Shown one piece after another: positions 12,101 to 14,636 of a stretch of 14,636 nt of DNA. Both the position numbers and the translations under genes were made by a program. Position 1 is the stretch's first letter, and each line of letters begins with the position of its first letter. The stretch spans positions 2,715 to 17,350 of the forward strand of contig WVZU01000227.1 in NCBI GenBank assembly GCA_011772275.1, in the 5' to 3' direction. The notes beneath the pieces were generated by a model. It made no database searches. It was not told where the DNA came from and saw nothing but the letters and a program-made list of their open reading frames with translations. This stretch comes from Planctomycetales bacterium. Lineage in GTDB: Bacteria > Planctomycetota > Planctomycetia > Pirellulales > UBA7805.

Positions 12101-14636
12101 CCTTGGACTTTTGCGCCCATGGTGGCGAGCACATCCTCGCGGGTTTTCTTTTCAAAGCGGCAGGGGCGTTCGACGCCGGCGCCGTGCAGAATGCCATCGA
12201 TGGGGCCGTCCGCCTGACGGATCGTGTCCAGCACACCGGCCAGAGCCTGGCGATCGGACACGTCACAGCAATGGTAGGTCGCCTGGATGCCTGCCTCGGC
12301 CATCCGGCGGAGCGTGCGGTCGATTTCCATATCTTTCTCTACCCGCTCCCACACCACATTCGGCTTTTGGCCGCTCTCGCGCGCCTGCGTCATGATGATC
12401 GACTTCAAGTCGTGGATCTGTTCGTCGCTGAATTCGCGCCAGGCGGGATCGATGTGCGGCAAGGGACTGCTGCCGATCAAGTTCAGTTTCAATTGAAACC
12501 GGCGCGCAAGTTCGGTCGCACACGCGGCAGAGATGCCGCGCGCCCCCCCGGTAATAACCCAGTTACCACCCGGTTGAATCGATGTGTGACGCTTGACGTC
12601 GGCCTCTTTGGCGACCGCCACCTGCAAATATCGGCGACCCTCAACAAACGCAATCTCGTAATCGATCGTGGCGGCGGCTAATTCGCGACAGATATTGTCG
12701 ACCAGCCGCTCCGGCGGCTCGCCACGCGGTGCGTCAATCGCCTTGCAGAGAAACTTCTTGAAATTCCTCATGATGATGAATTCCAGGCAAATCGACTTGA
12801 CCAATCCGGTGATGGCCCCAGACTCTGGCGATCGGACGTTTCCGGAAAATCCGAAATCGCCGCCCAGATCGGTGACCGCGATCATCGTGCACTGGTTTAC
12901 CAGCTGGGCCTCGACCGCCAACTGCAGCCAGCGTTGGCAGAGGAAATAGGTGCCCAGCACACGCTGCTGGTAAATGTGGTCCCAGGTGGCGGGGTCCCAG
13001 CGGTCGAGGGATTCCTCATCACGCAGATGCGTCAGGAACAAGTGGGGTGCGGGTGCTTGCTGCCAAAGTTGATCCAGTGCCGCCACGGTTGCGTCCATAT
13101 TGTCGCTGACAGCCAGCCGATGCACCTGGGCGCCGCTGGCGGTCAGCCTGGCAGACAGCGCATCGGCCACGGCGTTTTCTCCCACCACGATCGCCGGACC
13201 GTTCCAGACAGGTACCCGCGCAGCGCCGTCGTCCCAGGGAATCTCCCGGGTTTGCATCACGTAGCGCTGCGTCTGCCACTCGGTCTCCGCGTCCTCCTCC
13301 ACGTCGTAAGGGGGACCCGTGGGGACAGCCTCCGGTTCGGCCCCCTCCGGTTCTGCCGGGGCGGGCCGTTGGACGACCTCCTTCGCCGTCAGGGCGGACG
13401 GATGGCCATTGGTCCCAGAGGAAATCGCGATCCCGGCGAATGTATACCCGCAGTGGGGGGTGCCTGAGCGGGGATGATGGAGCTGCCGGATGGGAAGCAG
13501 GCGGTCGCGCAAGGCGGTCGAAACAGGAAGTCGCTGATCCAGCGCGGCGATCGTTTCCGGTTCCAGCCGCCGCACCGCCCCTTCCGGGGGGCCGCCCTGA
13601 GCCTGGATGTTGGCCGCCACGGCCAGATTGAAAGCCAGAATGGTGTTCAACGGGACCGCGACCGCATCGGCGATGCCCTGCATCTGGCCGAAAACGTCGG
13701 CCGGAAAATGCTGTTCTGCAGCCGCGACCACACCGGGCGCCACCGACAAGCCCGGAAGGTCGGTCCCCGCGAGGTCGGCCAGGCCGCGAAGGGCCCGTCG
13801 AATCGCGGACCGCATCGCATGACCATGCTGCTGTCCCATCTCGTACGCCGTCCCCCACAGCTCGATCGTCTCCAACCCCGCCACCACCGGCGCGGGAGGC
13901 GGTTCATGAACGAACGACGCCTGCTCGCTGGGGGAGGAGAGCGGTGGATTTACCGGTGCAGCGGATACCGGGGGTGACGCCGTGGTGGTACTGGCGGGAC
14001 TGGCATCCGCAAAAGCCTGCGTGGTGGGGGCCGCGGCCAGGAAGTTGACGACATGCCGCAGCGTGGGGAAGTCGTCCAATGTCAGGTCGTCCGTCGGCGT
14101 GACGTCGAAGTACTCTTGCAGCTCGCCAAACAGCTGAGCCTTCTTGATGCTGTCGATCCCCAGGTCCGCTTCCAGGTCGGCGTCCAGCTCTACCACTTCG
14201 GGCGGATAACCGGTCTGTTCCACCACAAAATTGACGAGGAATTTTTCCAGGTCGGCCGTATCCGCACCCGGGGACGGGCTGGTGGGGGCCGGGGCGACGG
14301 GGGCCGCAGCGACAGGGGCCGCAACTGCGACCGGCGGGGCCACCCTGGTCTGCAGCGGGTCGCTGGCGGTCGGACTCGCCGCCACCGCCGTCGCTTGACC
14401 GCTATCGGCTGCCGGGGCCACGTCTTGATAGGCCTGCGTGGTGGGGGCCGCGGCCAGGAAGTTGACGACGTGCCGCAGCGTGGGGAAATCGTCCAGCGTC
14501 AGGTCGTCCGTCGGCGTGACGTCAAAGTACTCTTGCAGCTCGCCGAACAGCTGAGCCTTCTTGATGCTGTCGATCCCCAGGTCCGCTTCCAGGTCGGCGT
14601 CCAGCTCCACCACCTCGGGCGGATAACCGGTCTGTT
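9154..14636 (-). CDS. PfaA/HglE-like type I lipid/polyketide synthase, 5'-partial (ACP-ACP-AAT-like-KR-KR-DH)
   Basis: The frame is open to the right edge, so the N-terminus (probably KS and AT) is missing. Numbering residues from the GTG at 14613: ACP1 (partial, pantetheine Ser16) and ACP2 (about 118-195, Ser155), both with LGIDSIKKAQ, are separated by an Ala/Pro linker. An incomplete acyltransferase/C45-like segment follows at about 249-410. KR1 spans about 455-965 (TGGARGI 688-694, Lys835, Ser859, Tyr872, with Ser876 where Asn is usual). KR2 spans about 995-1505 (TGGARGI 1233-1239, Lys1380, Ser1404, Tyr1417, Asn1421). Both KRs have the long helical insertion after the second strand seen in PUFA-synthase KRs. 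A C-terminal PS-DH-type double hotdog (about 1545-1815) keeps His1568 (SEHRLRDKPFLPG) and Asp1736 (VLDAC). The order ACPs-KR-DH matches PfaA. It should build a long reduced or unsaturated acyl chain on its ACPs in the cytoplasm. No thioesterase or ER domain is visible. Confidence 0.93.
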   Translation of the reverse strand, partial: QTGYPPEVVELDADLEADLGIDSIKKAQLFGELQEYFDVTPTDDLTLDDFPTLRHVVNFLAAAPTTQAYQDVAPAADSGQATAVAASPTASDPLQTRVAPPVAVAAPVAAAPVAPAPTSPSPGADTADLEKFLVNFVVEQTGYPPEVVELDADLEADLGIDSIKKAQLFGELQEYFDVTPTDDLTLDDFPTLRHVVNFLAAAPTTQAFADASPASTTTASPPVSAAPVNPPLSSPSEQASFVHEPPPAPVVAGLETIELWGTAYEMGQQHGHAMRSAIRRALRGLADLAGTDLPGLSVAPGVVAAAEQHFPADVFGQMQGIADAVAVPLNTILAFNLAVAANIQAQGGPPEGAVRRLEPETIAALDQRLPVSTALRDRLLPIRQLHHPRSGTPHCGYTFAGIAISSGTNGHPSALTAKEVVQRPAPAEPEGAEPEAVPTGPPYDVEEDAETEWQTQRYVMQTREIPWDDGAARVPVWNGPAIVVGENAVADALSARLTASGAQVHRLAVSDNMDATVAALDQLWQQAPAPHLFLTHLRDEESLDRWDPATWDHIYQQRVLGTYFLCQRWLQLAVEAQLVNQCTMIAVTDLGGDFGFSGNVRSPESGAITGLVKSICLEFIIMRNFKKFLCKAIDAPRGEPPERLVDNICRELAAATIDYEIAFVEGRRYLQVAVAKEADVKRHTSIQPGGNWVITGGARGISAACATELARRFQLKLNLIGSSPLPHIDPAWREFSDEQIHDLKSIIMTQARESGQKPNVVWERVEKDMEIDRTLRRMAEAGIQATYHCCDVSDRQALAGVLDTIRQADGPIDGILHGAGVERPCRFEKKTREDVLATMGAKVQGGHHLLTLTRNDPLRHFLGFGSVAGRLGSNGQTDYGMASDMLCKLASWAHTQRPDCHAIGFHWHPWGEVGMAAKPETIAMLKRTDGPQLMPLREGLRHMLRELYADPSVSEVMISEASYHRKFYPEKVSTADRPPPADTPSESSATVAATDTRPAVAQRLVMRMVDAPLPTPTPQGPAARGNVYIVGENPDARALQAKLEAQGATVLLLNPSQGIEASIDLLEQAWATHPAHNLFLMTSRDQATVPHRDIHAVRARESAGVLLPYYLTQRWFQLLAQLPQDQPATIVAATSLGGDFGFAADPPAPEGGALCGLLKSLFVEDVRNDPRRLRVKVVDSPADEPPEEVAEAICRELAARLPDVEVAWSNGRRQVVQSVPQPAGRLPQADLPPNSNWIVTGGARGITAAAAWELGRRYRLRLHLIGVSPPPDPQAAWRNVDETQLKQIKRSVVGQAIAAGRSPEEDWDRVKKDREIQTTLDRLAQAGIQATYHSCDVADRQQLSKLLDQIRAADGPIDGIIHGAGFGRPGRFESRRRDQIEKTFAAKLAGTLALMELTQQDPLRWFVCFGSLSGRFGGNGLSDYAAANDLLAKLAGWYRHRRPQCATSCMHWQTWDRVGMAMRADALGITKNAFEMEFILPEEGVEHLGAELRAGLPQAEVLITDGYFEKYFYGQQASPGATGDLSPSRPQDIASPARREPHPPPLIASLDRGEAGQRLARILFQPETDPFLSEHRLRDKPFLPGVVGLEALAEAAAAGTGQRVVALHEVEIETGMKFHGQPIAARVTVTPTAAGLACELTSEIRDRKGRVIDPARRHFRGLVELSDHPLPLDAPPPGEPPFGWFPHTYADNGLLYHGPPLRCLKEFFFQHDGGWGRIVAPTVAELAGPRSPTGWILPIAVLDACVVACGSYVFTQFERRLEVPHSFGHLRLGRSPQEGESCTIRLFYRGTQERHSQFDFTLFGQNGDVIVQAENYRKVLVAERAP
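14015..14219 (-). repeat. ACP-coding direct repeat, copy nearer the KR domains
   Basis: This 205-base stretch encodes ACP2 and matches 14432-14636 with eight differences by eye, all synonymous. The offset is exactly 417 bases (139 codons). It marks a recent duplication, or gene conversion, of an ACP module. The match runs from the shared AAAPTTQA linker to the window edge, so the repeat unit may be longer. Confidence 0.92.
14432..14636 (-). repeat. ACP-coding direct repeat, copy at the window edge
   Basis: This is the second copy of the ACP repeat, cut by the end of the window. The encoded ACP is identical to its neighbour over the shared part. More copies may lie beyond the edge, since PUFA-type synthases carry ACP arrays of several units. 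Confidence 0.92.

Noticed and set aside
11296..12681. 461-residue plus-strand frame
   Set aside because: It lies antisense to the ketoreductase domains, whose catalytic motifs are clear on the minus strand. It is rich in His, Arg and Gly without any motif.

Overview
The window is GC-rich bacterial DNA that most likely comes from a planctomycete (Pirellulales-like). That is an inference. It rests on a PfaA-like secondary-lipid synthase beside large exported proteins of types common in Planctomycetota, and on sparse, loosely packed housekeeping genes. No rRNA or other phylogenetic marker is present to prove it.

Layout. Positions 1-3700 hold unrelated single genes: an FHA-domain protein (minus), a tRNA-Arg(UCG) (plus), a TraR/DksA-type zinc-finger protein (minus), a 61-residue acidic protein (minus) and a CNNM/HlyC-type membrane protein with a CBS pair (plus). 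Two intergenic stretches carry structure. A long imperfect palindrome is centred on a GGATCC at about 2073, and a degenerate tandem repeat lies at about 2391-2489. Positions 1008-1498 show no gene I can recognise.

Positions 3923-14636 look like one minus-strand gene cluster. In transcription order it holds: (1) a very large synthase protein whose 5' end lies beyond the right edge, with visible domains ACP-ACP-(N-terminal fragment of an acyltransferase/C45-like domain)-KR-KR-DH; (2) an SDR with the Y-x6-K signature of FabL-type enoyl-ACP reductase; (3) an exported protein of a DUF3352-like planctomycete type, whose ATG overlaps the FabL stop as TGATG; (4) a second exported protein of unknown function. 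The convergent end at 3677-3922 has two GC-rich hairpins and no gene.

How the genes may work together. ACP, ketoreductase and dehydratase domains, plus a separate enoyl reductase, supply the reductive half of an iterative fatty-acid or polyketide cycle. The KS and AT should lie just upstream, outside the window. The product is probably a long-chain lipid (polyunsaturated or hydroxylated). The two exported proteins may act on it or on the envelope that receives it, but only gene order supports that. The most unusual points are the incomplete acyltransferase-like segment inside the synthase, the tandem ketoreductases of which the first has an altered active-site position, and the two ACP repeats that are identical in protein and nearly identical in DNA.
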